Source: Bactericera cockerelli
Taxonomy: Eukaryota > Arthropoda > Insecta > Hemiptera > Triozidae
NCBI GenBank assembly: GCA_024516035.1
Contig: CM044957.1
Location: forward strand, 18,373,224-18,437,223
Reading direction: 5' to 3'
Length of the DNA stretch: 64,000 bases
Part shown: positions 10,030 through 20,718 of the stretch, in pieces
How positions within the stretch are numbered: the stretch's first letter is position 1
Layout of the letters: every line of letters begins with the position of its first letter
Made by a program: the position numbers and the translations under genes
The notes under the pieces: model-generated
What the model was told of the DNA's origin: nothing
Databases searched by the model: none
What the model saw: only the letters and a program-made list of their open reading frames with translations

Positions 10030-11881
10030 AGCTAGTACTGGTTAGTGAAATGATTATTACGAAATGAAATAATAATTTTTCACGTTCTATTATTTACTGT
10101 TATCAACAACAAATTAAATGATAGTATTTATCAAATTTAGCGCACCAATTTTTTTTTAAATTAAGTATTAAGAATTTACATCGGATACTTCATAGAAAAG
10201 GTAAATAATATGTATCTAGTGTATCTACCATCATATCTGATACCATTGCTATCTGTAGTATCAGTGCAGGAAACTGTGTGCTTTTCATAAGTTAAATCCA
10301 GATAAATTAAAACGAAAACAAAATGATATTAAAACCATAATTCACAGTGAGCAGTGGTGCGGTAGAGGGGGGTGGGGGTGGGTAGTCCTCTATTGAAATT
10401 GATACTCGGGATAGAGGAAGAAGGGCTGTCATATCACATCGGCCATGCGAGATGTTTTGTTCCAATAATAATATGACATAGTCGGTGAAAAATTAAAATA
10501 TTAATTACACCTAAAGCCAGACCGGCCCAGCCCCCCTTCTCCACTCTGGGGTAGGAGGCTCTGTCGAAATCCGTTAGGCCCGGGCATTGACACATGGAGG
10601 CTCAGAGTGACAATGTGTGTATCATAATGGATGGATGAGGTGCGTATTGAATTATTCGACAGTTTAGATAGGTACCTACCCATGTTTACAATACAATTAT
10701 TACAATAGGTAATTGTTAAATTTCCAGCAACTGAATTTTTAGTTTTGGTCAGAATGAAATCTAGGAACGTTTCACAATACCCTAGCAGCCCTAGCTAGTA
10801 GAAAAGAAAATATCCTTGAAAGAAAAATCAGGAAGTTCTGCATTTTTTCTGTTAGGAATACTAAAAGTAATGGTAAGAATCCAGATTTGCTACTTCCGCG
10901 GAAACTTTTGCGACTGAGTAGCAGCCAAAAGCCGCGATTTTTTTGACACTTCTTTGGGTGTTTCGCTTATAAAAAGACCCAGGCTATAATTACTTCAGGT
11001 ACCTATAAAAATATATATGATGATGATATCCCTATTAGCCAGTGTCACTATTGCCACTATAGATTACAAGGAATACTCTTAGACATTTTCAAGACACCTC
11101 TATGATAACTTGGATTTATCAGTTGAACTAAATGAGGCTAACTCAACTCTTATCTGTTGTACTTGAGTATGCTCCACTATTAAAGGATAAGCAAATAGTG
11201 TCCTTTTTTCCTTCTCAAAATTTGACATTTCCACTTGGCCATAGTATATTTTATTTCCTGTTAAACTCGAAGGGATTTTCAAAGAGTAATACCTAGAAAA
11301 CTTTCAGGAAAAAGCTGGAAAGATATCTCAGTAAATATTGTTTCAAAGTTTTTTTTATATCTTTTCAAAGTTTTTGAGAGAAACAATTTGAAAATAATCC
11401 AAATAAATTGATAAAATTCTTAAATAAATGTAATTCAATCCGAAAAAAATGTTTTGCCCAAGTTCAAGTCGCAGGTACATATCTCCGTAGATTTCTCTTA
11501 CCTTCTAGATCTAGACTTACTATACATTGATAAGATGGTTTCAAGTGAGAACCATCTTGTCATTTGGCGGAAGAAATAATTTTCAGAGAAAGGACACGTT
11601 AGTATCTTGAGAAATTTGAGCAATTGAGCATTATTCTCTTAATATTTAAAGTATTTTTAATTTTTTATTACAAATAATAAATTTCTGTCATTTTTAATCC
11701 AGAGACCAAAGTACTCCGAATACTTGAGCGATTTACTCTGTGGATTACAAGTGATTTTTTTTAATAAGTAAGAAAGCGCCTTCTGTTCTCCAGTATTTCG
11801 TTCACAAATGTTGCCAACCCGAGAACGAGACACGACATTGGTCAAGCTAGCCGCGCCACTAAACGCATAAAATTCGGTAGT
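10030..11881. other. No gene recognised
   Basis: AT-rich sequence. A G-rich patch at 10362-10384 and a GC-rich patch at 10505-10640 stand out. No coding or repeat relationship was found within the window. Confidence 0.55.
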
Positions 11882-12080
11882 TAGTCCTTTTTATGTGCTT
11901 TTTACGTGCTTACAGGATCTCTAATAAGAAAATGTGCAAATTTACAGAGGCCGCTGTAGCCCATTTTCAGTGGGCCTCGCCACTTCACTATAAAGCTCTT
12001 TGTGAGGGAGCACAATATATACTTATACTATTACATATAAGCGATCCTGAGAGCACGTAAAAAGCACTTAAAATGGTCTA
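11882..12080. mobile_element. Small MITE with about 38-bp inverted ends
   Basis: TAGTCCTTTTTATGTGC, then TTTACGTGCTTACAGGATC at 11882-11920, is matched in inverted orientation at 12042-12080 (TAGACCATTTTAAGTGC, TTTACGTGCTCTCAGGATC) with about six differences. No ORF inside. The duplication is unclear, possibly TA. Confidence 0.6.
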
Positions 12081-12294
12081 GCTAACAAATTTTGAGAGTT
12101 AACGGGAGTGTGTATCGAGATTTCCTCAGAGGAACACAGAGAGTGAGAGTTATAGACTAGGAGTAAGGGTCAGTTTTCAAAAACGGATCGCATAAAGAAA
12201 GTTTAATTTCATTATCTTGACTACCCAGCGTCCTTTTACATCTTTCCATTCTACCAAAATATCTCTTGTCCTTCATTTCCCATAATAATATATA

Positions 12295-12502
12295 CAGGGT
12301 GGTTAATGAACTAATTTCAGAAAATTGCCATTCATTCTCTTATAACTGCGATGGTATTGTTGCTGTAAAATACTCGAGATTTCAAATGGTATCCTGAAAA
12401 CAATGAATTTCAGTATATAAAAATGGTTGTACCTAACAATACTAATTTATCTGATGAATTCAAACGAGATTTGAAAGACATGGTTCTTGATTGAACACCT
12501 TG
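12295..12502. mobile_element. 208-bp MITE with CAGGGTG-type ends
   Basis: The left end CAGGGTGGTTAATGAAC and the decayed right end (complement CAAGGTGTTCAATCAAGAAC) are bordered by TA at 12293-12294 and 12503-12504. The interior is AT-rich and non-coding. Confidence 0.65.
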
Positions 12503-12504
12503 TA

Positions 12505-14376
12505 ATATGTAACTAATTTTACAGGTCAATCTGTGTTATGTCTGAAAATTGAAGAAATTTGTGATGTTATTACTTTTTGTTTCTGAGTGACCGAGAAAGG
12601 AGTATCGATATTGAGAGAGCTCAAATTTGTATTGTACTCCGTGCTATGGATTCCACCTTCAACAAGCCCCTTCAGTGTTTACTTCACCCTCCTCGAGAAA
12701 CATCGTAAGTGTAATAATAGCAGTAATAATAAAAATGATAATTAATTAAAGCTCCCCCATGGTCTAGTTGTATAAAAGGAGAGGATTTTCTGTAACAAAT
12801 AGGGGCCTGGCGGAATAAGACTTTTGCACTGAAAAAGTGCGGGTTTTGAGCTAGTACCTACTGAACAATTGTTTTCCTAATACCTAGTTAAAATTTATCT
12901 ATTGATCCTATTATGAGGGTGTAACATGCACAGCATTTATAGTGATTATAATCTTCAGTCTACAGCTGTCAAAATATACCTAAATACATGACGTGTATAC
13001 GTATTATGAACCAGTAGTTTATGTGTTAATAGTCTCATTTCCACTTTCCTTGATGGCATTACCTGAAAAATAACTATATCCGCAACTACATATTGGAAAG
13101 CTTAAAGCATCATTTAACACGCACAGAGCTGTTTGTAGCACAGGGCTCCAATGACTTCATTGTGGAAGGTAAAACAATGTTGGCATTGGAAGTAGAACAC
13201 CCCAGTAGGGAGAGCACTCGCCCTTTCACTACTAGAGAGTGTGCACTCGGTAAAGGTGCATAGACTGCAAAGCTTCAAAGGAATTTTTTATAATAGATCT
13301 AGATCAAAATTAAATCTTTGCAACGAAATTTTATCGTGCTTTTAAACATGTTTGTTATATCATTATGTATTTCTTGTTTGGTAAAAAGACGTAATGGTGG
13401 AATATTGGTAACCAACCCTTCAGCCCAAACCACGTGAGAAGAACAATTTTATTAATTCAGTATTTATTTCATTAATTAGGTATGGGTAGGTATAGTTATG
13501 TGCCCAAAGAATTTGCCTATTAGACATAATGGTACACAATTACATTGCCTTCGCTGGATTACCAACTAATTTTTTGAAGAACAAAAAAAATTACAATGAT
13601 TTCTGGTTATGATTTTTTCTTCTTCGTATCTTGAAACTTTAAATACATAATTATTCTATGTAATTTTGTTTTACAGCTGTATACACTTCTTCGGTCCGTT
13701 CTTATCTTTTTCACTGGCACCTAAAGGTGCTTTCTCATTAATGTCCTAACTCTAATAATGTGGGGTAACTTCCGTGGGAGAGGAAAATCTACACGAATAT
13801 TACCTCGCATTAGACTCTCCCTCTCCTCCTCAATTGCTCCCTCCACTTTTCCTTCTCACTAAAACTTCATTTCCCCTAGCCTGGCGTTATTTTTCTATCC
13901 TAATGTGTTTATTTACATTCCATTTAAATATAAAGGCAGAGAAGATGAGATCCGTGTTGTCTCGTGTCATTACCATCTGTTCCACTCGATTCAGCCTTCA
14001 GCCTACTCACCCCCCCCCCCCCCCCCCCCTCCCCCCCGCCCCTTATTGGAATATTTTTGCACTGATTCCACTTTCTATTATTTTTCTCTCATTTCCAGTG
14101 ATATGAATAAAAAACAGAGGCATTTCCTAATCACGTGAATGCCTCATTCAATAGGTAGCAGGTACAAACAAAAAAAGATTTGTAGTTTCAACCTAATCTA
14201 TTGAGTCCTGTTATTGAGTAAACCTTTTAGCATTGGTACCTACTTCGAAAGGCAGTGGTACAAGGGTTGGTACTGCCAGTAAATGCTAATTTAGAAGGTT
14301 GAATTCATACCTCTTTCATCAGGTTCTTTCTCAATGCAGGTGAACCTGGATAAACAGGAACTGGAAGAACCGGCAG
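12505..14376. other. No gene recognised; long C run
   Basis: Mostly AT-rich. A run of about 20 C, broken by a T and followed by seven more C, lies at about 14010-14037. Open frames over it (13774-14138) are an artefact of the C tract. Nothing else assignable. Confidence 0.55.
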
Positions 14377-14453
14377 TATTTTCCTGATTTTTTTTTTTTT
14401 TTTTTTCGATTTTGGCCAGCTAGGACCACGGAAAACGATAAAGCATGATGCAC

Positions 14454-17144
14454 TCATTTCTTCTTTTTTCTTTCTGACCAATATTTTCTCATTCTTTCGC
14501 CATGTTGTTTCTTCCTCTCTTCTGTCCAGGGGGCTCCTGTTTTCTTCGTCTCCTTTTCCTTGTACCCTTGAAATGTTTTTACCCTCTGTCTGAAATCTGC
14601 TCTGTCCAAAATTTCTTCTCCCGATATTCCCATTTCCGCAAGATCTTTCTTTGTTTCGATGAACCAGGTGATTCGTGTTTTAGTATTTTTGTCAAAAAAA
14701 TCAAAAAGCTGCTTACTTAATCTCGTTTCGTTCATTCTTTTTAAATGACCATAAAATTGTACTCTTCTCTTTCTTATTGTGTCTCCGATCCTTTCAGTTT
14801 TCTCGTAAACCTCTCTATTGCTTCTTAGTTTCCATATCCTATTTTCCTGTTTTGCTCCTAATAGTATTTTTCTAATAATTTTCCTTTCCTTTTTCTCAAG
14901 ATCTTGTAGCTGTTTAGCTGTATTTAGAGACAAACATTCTGATGCATAAAGACTCTCCGGTTTGATAACAGTGCTATAGTGCCTGATTTTTGCATTCATT
15001 GAGAGTGATTTTTTATTACTTTCCTTATCCTATAATAAGGAAAGTATTGTATTCGTCGAAAATTTGACCTACCCAGCTTTTCACATTTCTGGACGAATCA
15101 TAGCCTCAGGATACCAAAAAAGTGGTTTTCAGCCATTGGTCCGTGCGTCTGTCTGTGTGTCTGTGTGTGTGTGAACAGGATATCTCAAGAACGGTAAGAG
15201 CTAGAGACTTGAAATTTGGTATGGTAATTAATTTTATACACCAGACGAACCATGAAACTTTTGGTTGAAATCGGCCGCATTCTGCGGCCGCAGGGCCGCA
15301 AATATTGGCCGCAAGCACCGCTTCTTTGAATTGGTTAAAGATACAAGAAAAGTTCGAGAACAACATTTTCTCAGATTAAAAAAATAATAGGGGTTCACTC
15401 TGATCATTTTTTTGATATCTTTAACTTTTTGGAAACCGGCCCCAATTTACCGGTATTGTAGGGGGACCCAATTGGACTAACTTTTTTATTATTCATCCTA
15501 GATGGGGGTTGTGACATATCAAATTAAATGATTTTGAAGTGCTGATCACGAATTTGGCATTGATTTTTAGTTATCTGTTACCGTTCAGTCACCAGTGGCG
15601 GAATTCGACTCCTTTTTGGGAGATAAGGAAAGTCGTGTGATGTTTACACCAGATTTTTTATTATAGATATTTCTGGTAAGTTGAAATGCTGTCTCCATTT
15701 TATTCATCCTTACTTTATTTGCTTCTTTGTCTAGCCCGTTTGGTGTTATTATCTCGCCCAAGTATTTGAATTTTGGTACTTTCTTGATTATTCCGTACTT
15801 TGTTCTCATTTCTTTAGGTGCTCTGTCTTTGTCCGTAATATACTCCGTCTTCTCAAATGATATCTGCAGTCCAGTTTTTTCAGCGGCTTCTTTTAGATTG
15901 TTTATCAACTTTACAGCATCAGATATATCTTCAGAGAATATTGCCAGGTCGTCAGCAAAGGCTAGGCAATCTATTTCTAAATCAATGTTTCGGCCCAATC
16001 TGATCTTTTTTATTCCACTTTTTAAATTTTTTTCTCTCCATTTTCTAATTATTTTTTCGAGGACACAGTTGAACAAAATACACGAAATTCCATCTCCTTG
16101 TCTTAGACCTGTTTTTATTGTAAATGGATCCGATAAAATGCCTGCAAATTTAACCTTTGATTGTGTGTTTGTGAGGGTTTGTTTGATGAGAGCAGTAGTC
16201 TTTTTGTCAACTCCAAATTCTTCTAAAGTGTTGAATAATGTTACCCGATCCACAGAGTCATATGCCTTCTTGAAGTCAACGAAGGTGATAAATGTACGTT
16301 TTCCACTGATTCTTCTGTGTCTTATGATGCACTTGAGGTTATGGATTTGCTCCACGCACGATCTTCCTTGTCTGAACCCTCCCTGGTATTCTCCTATTTC
16401 TTTGTCAACCTGCTTTTCTAATCTGTTTTGCAGGGATTTTGAAAGAACTTTATAGGTGACCTGGAGTAAAGAAATACCTCGGTAATTATTTGGGTCTGTT
16501 CTATCACCTTTTTTGTGAATTGGATGTATAAGGGCGATCTTCCATTCTTCTGGTAGTTCTTCACTTTCCCAAACCTTTTTAATGACTTCTTCTAATATAT
16601 CAAGTGTCTCTATGTTAACTGCCTTCCACATTTCTGCGACAATTCCGTCTTCTCCTGGAGCTTTTTCGTTTTTCATGTTCTCAATGATTTTAGCCAATTC
16701 TTCAACCTTTGGAGGTAGAGAGTCTTCATTCATTTGACTTGGACGTTTTTTGGGGTATCTTTGATTAGGCTCATCACAGTTCAAAAGATCTTCAAAATAG
16801 TTCGCGAGTATTTGACAATTTTCTTCATCATTGAGAGCTAGTTCACCAGTTTTCTTTTTAAAACACAGATTGCGATTTGTGTACTTTTGAAGATTACTTT
16901 TAAAAGTTTTGTAAAATGATCTAGTATTATTTCTTTTGAAATCTTCATCCATGTGTATCAATTGATTCTTTTCGAAATTTCTCTTAACTCTTCTGATGGT
17001 TTTTGCTGTTTCGATCCTCTGTTGTTTAAAAGCTTGGTAATCCTCTTCTTTCTTTGACATATTCCACTTCTTCCATAATTTCAACCTTTCATGTATTGAA
17101 TTTTCACAGCTCTCGTCCCACCATCTATGATTTCTTGATTTCAT
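14454..17144 (-). pseudogene. LINE reverse transcriptase ORF (5'-truncated, disrupted by an insertion)
   Basis: Two pieces: 17144-15664 (N-terminal) and 15018-14454 (C-terminal, stop TGA at 14454-14456). Removing 15019-15663 joins them in frame, giving about 681 residues from the first Met, and the frame stays open up to the truncation at 17186. Visible reverse transcriptase motifs are EEWKIALIHPIHKKGDR, NYRGISLL, FRQGRSCVEQI, FVDFKKAYDSVDR (catalytic Asp), GLRQGDGISCILFN and FADDLAIF (catalytic DD at 15948-15959), then the thumb-region FKYLGEII. The C-terminal piece carries RRVQFYGHLKRM, a motif common after the RT in such LINEs. No endonuclease domain remains because of 5' truncation. As it stands it cannot make a full RT. 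Confidence 0.9.
15019..15651. mobile_element. 633-bp repeat inserted in the LINE, 12-bp target duplication
   Basis: The exact 12-base repeat GATTTTTTATTA occurs at 15007-15018 and 15652-15663. The inserted DNA begins with a small hairpin (CTTTCCTTATC, CTAT, AATAAGGAAAG), and GATAAGGAAAG occurs again 20 bases from the other end (15622-15632). It has no poly(A), no tRNA-like head and no credible ORF. Truncated relatives start with the same hairpin at 22926 and 60184. A GTCTGTCTGTGTGTCTGTG stretch lies at about 15146-15172. The 12-bp duplication suggests retroposition or a transposon with long duplications. The class is unknown. Confidence 0.8.
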
Positions 17145-17199
17145 AAGGGGTGCTACATCTAGTGCTGTAGTTATTATGGCATTCTTTATTTTCCTGATT

Positions 17200-18219
17200 A
17201 TAGATGTTTTTTTTTGAGTTTATCCAAATTTGACTGTACATAAAAAGCACGAAAAGCAGATAAACTAATTATGCTTACATCAACATTAACAGTATCAACA
17301 CCTAGGAATTCCATACAAATTCACAATAGGATAAATTTAATCGCTTCTTTCTGTATGCAACAGCAAGCAACATTTGTTAGTAAAACAGTCTTAGATAGCT
17401 ACGCAGAATTTTTACAGATAAAAGCTGTTTTATGAACAAAACAACAGCCATAGTGCTGTAAACAAGTAATGACCTCAATGAAAAAAATAAGGTCTGTAAG
17501 AAACACTTGTGGAATCCTAATTACTTTTGATATTTAAACATATGTTCTAAATATAGAATGCTTACCGGCGGTTGCAAAAACAAAGGCTAATCGAACTGTT
17601 AACTAGAACTAGATATCTTTTAAGCCTAATAAAAGATCCCCCGTGCCGGCAAAAATTCGTATTCTTAATTTGGTTACAATTGTTTGTAAGGGATACCTTC
17701 CGGTGCGCTCGTGTTAACCCAGCACATAATTGGGAAGTATTGTGTGACTTCTCGCCTATCAGAGTGGAGGCATACTACGGGATGGGCAAGCTACAACACA
17801 GACCACAAGCGTCTAAAGCTTCTGTTTCATGGCTACGAAATAAAAACGGCTGTGAAACACTCATCTTGAAAATCAATTTAAAAAAAAAATGGAGAAATTA
17901 ACTAATTAGTCCCTTGTATAAGGCTAATCCATTTTAATTTTTAGTGACAGTTTACTCTGGTCGATCAAAAAATTGACACAAAAGAGATGGCTGCTAACGA
18001 GATTTTAGAATCAGCTTTTTAAATTTGAATTTTGATCAGCCCAAAATTGAGGTATCAATTAAAATTGTATTAACCATACCACGGAGATTAAATTTTTAAC
18101 CATCCCGTAAAGGCTTAACGCGACGTGGCACGCAAAATGTTAATCGGTCGATTAATATTTGTGAAACCATTAAGTCTGACTTTGCAACAGGGTCTTGGTA
18201 TGAGGAACATATGTCGGTA
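17200..18219. other. Intergenic DNA upstream of the carboxypeptidase-like gene
   Basis: A slightly GC-richer block (17630-17860) is open in one frame but lacks an ATG-initiated, recognisable protein. 17940-18220 is AT-rich and may hold the promoter of the gene at 18300. Nothing else is supported. Confidence 0.5.
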
Positions 18220-18223
18220 TATG

Positions 18224-18231
18224 TATTTAAA
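18224..18231 (+). promoter_or_regulatory. Possible TATA-like element
   Basis: TATTTAAA lies 76 bases before the chosen ATG (18300), so a transcription start near 18250-18260 would leave a short 5' UTR. It is supported only by position and composition in an AT-rich context. Confidence 0.25.
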
Positions 18232-18299
18232 GAATTCTATGTGTTGCCAGCAGAGTGTTTCAAGTACAATATTCAAATGTTAGTCACAAAATATTGAAT

Positions 18300-20665
18300 A
18301 TGGTTTGGCGATTTTTAATGGTTTTGCTCTTAGCATTTTTTTTCTGCAATAAAATTTCCGGGGAAAATGAATGTATGGACGATTCATACGGACTCACAAA
18401 TGTCGCGAAGTCTGTGTTTGTTGGTGACCCACTAATTGAAATAAATTTGGACAAATATTTATATCCCTTGGAGCTGCAAACTCTCATTTTACAAGATTTA
18501 GCTGTAAATTATAATCATATTGTGAAAGTGTACACAATCGGAGAGAGTGCTGTAAAGAATAGAACAATCTTAGCAGTGAGGATCAGCCACGATGTGCAAA
18601 AGGAAAGAGTGCCACTGAAGCCAATGTTCAAATTCGTGGCGCGCATGCATGGAGATGACGATGTGGGATACGCCATAATGGTATAATTATTTGTTCTTAA
18701 TAATTCACTTCTTCTATTGAAATATTACTAAAAAAAATTTGGTCTGTGTTTTGATCTCTAGGAAAAACAAGAAAATATGTTGGTTATCTCAACTGATCCG
18801 AAAATCAATTTGGTATTATTTACTTGTACCTACTCGTAATTTAAAATGTATGTATAATTTTCTATACCAAAAAAAAACATGATTATCAAATCAATATACT
18901 TATATGGAATTGATTTTTTTGTGTTGGTGGTTCGTTCTGTTATTTTTTTTATTATTTATTATAAATTTAATTTGCTTTTTCGCGCTCATTTTTTCTTCAA
19001 CTACTTTTGCAGGTATCATTTATTCAATACTTAGTATACAGTGACGGATTCAACCCACGAATCACCAGCATGTTAAACACGACTGATATCTGGATAGTTC
19101 CCAACCTCAATCCAGATACTCCATTTTATGAAAATGGATCAAAAAGTTATCAGTCTTTTGACTTGAATAGAAGAAACAACGGGAACGGAGTAGATTTGGA
19201 CCAAGATTTTCCGTGGTACAAAATTTATGATAAAGACTGGTGAGAAACTAGAATTTATCAGTTAGTACAGGTATAGTACAGAATAGTGAGAAGTTGTTCC
19301 AGATGTAGGTACATGAATATCAAAACATACCCGGATACCTGTTTAGAGGTAATTGCCTTTCTTCAGCAGGCAGTAGTTCCGAATATCCATAACATCCACT
19401 AACTTCTCTATACTCATGAGTCGAAAACAGAAAAAAAAAGAAAAGTTATACTAGATAATATACATGATTGTGCGAACATATTTGCACATATATATTGTAA
19501 AACTATAAACACAGTGGAAGTAAATAGAAATTTTCCAGGAGTTTTCCAGTAATGTTCAGGTATTCATCAACAATTTGACCGACTCGCGACGGTCTATTCT
19601 CATGAATGAAAAATGGATTTCAACAGACGTTGTACGGAAGCAAAATAAATAAAATTATCTGCACTTATCATCATAGGGTGGCATCATCGTGAACGATGGT
19701 AGCCAGACAGTGGATGAATGACTCAGCACCTCCACCACTGTCTTTACAAGGAGGCTAATGATTGACAAGGGCCCCTAGAACCAAGCCAATGCTGGTCTAC
19801 TCCCTGTTTATAGTCCCACAGCCAGACTGCTGGTCTCCTCCCTGTTTATAGTCCCCCAGCCAGACTGCTGGTCTCCTCCCTGATTATAGTCCCCCAGTCA
19901 GATATTTATTAATAAAGTATTCATACAGTTTCCAATGATCTCGACTGAAGTTAAAGAGAGGTTAGGCAAAAATGAGTATGCCATTGTCTCCAGTTAAATC
20001 TGAGTTTCCAGTTTGCTCGAATAATCCGTAGATAGTATTGTCATTGACTGAATTTTCAATAAATTTTTCCATAGGCCTTGCGAACCAGAAACTCAGAGCA
20101 TGCTGCAATTCATCAGTGATAATCCATTTGTTCTCTCCGGAAACCTTCAAGGCGGTGCCATTGTTGCCAGTTATCCCTTTGATTATGTCCATGGCTCTCA
20201 GCAAGGCGTTGAAAGTTTAACTCCGGATAGTGAGGTTTTTGAGAAGTTGGCTAGAGATTATGCTGCAAAGAACCCGATGATGGCTCAAGGAACCGCGTGC
20301 AATAATTCTTTTTCCGGTGGAATAACTAACGGAAACTTCTGGAGAAAGAAGCTAGGGGGTGAGTTTATTCGAGTGAGATACTGAATATGATACTGATTTA
20401 CAGTCAACAGAATTCTAGGTGAAACGAAAATTAATTTACAATTACATCAAATTTCTTGAGCAGGCTTATTTTATAGAAATTTCCAAAAAAAATCATATCG
20501 TTTAAAGTAATAAAAGAACTAAAAGAACTAAAGATACCGAAATCGTATAATTGTATTATTTTTTCGATAACTATGATAGTTTACGAGGTATTTTCAAATT
20601 TAATCGCTCTACGACTTATTGTTCTTGAGATAATATTTTGTACTCACACACAACACACACTCTCT

Positions 20666-20718
<53 letters not shown>

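Larger units (their letters stand above)
14390..17186 (-). mobile_element. 5'-truncated LINE with poly(A) tail and 13-bp target duplication
   Basis: The exact direct repeat TATTTTCCTGATT flanks the element (14377-14389 and 17187-17199). On the minus strand the element ends in a run of about 18 A (14390-14407), and the 3' UTR before it is only about 46 bases. The ORF enters from the truncated 5' edge. The only interruption is a later insertion at 15019-15651. The short UTR and preserved frame suggest a fairly young copy. The RT clade is not settled. The mixture of an A tail with this type of RT is noted without a firm family name. Confidence 0.9.

Noticed and set aside
15106..15366. 86-codon minus-strand open frame with an HTHRHTDRRTDQ stretch
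   Set aside because: Lies wholly inside the 633-bp mobile repeat and reflects a GTCTGT simple repeat.
17572..17901. 109-codon plus-strand open frame before the carboxypeptidase-like gene
   Set aside because: Does not begin with ATG, has no recognisable domain and no splice link to the gene.
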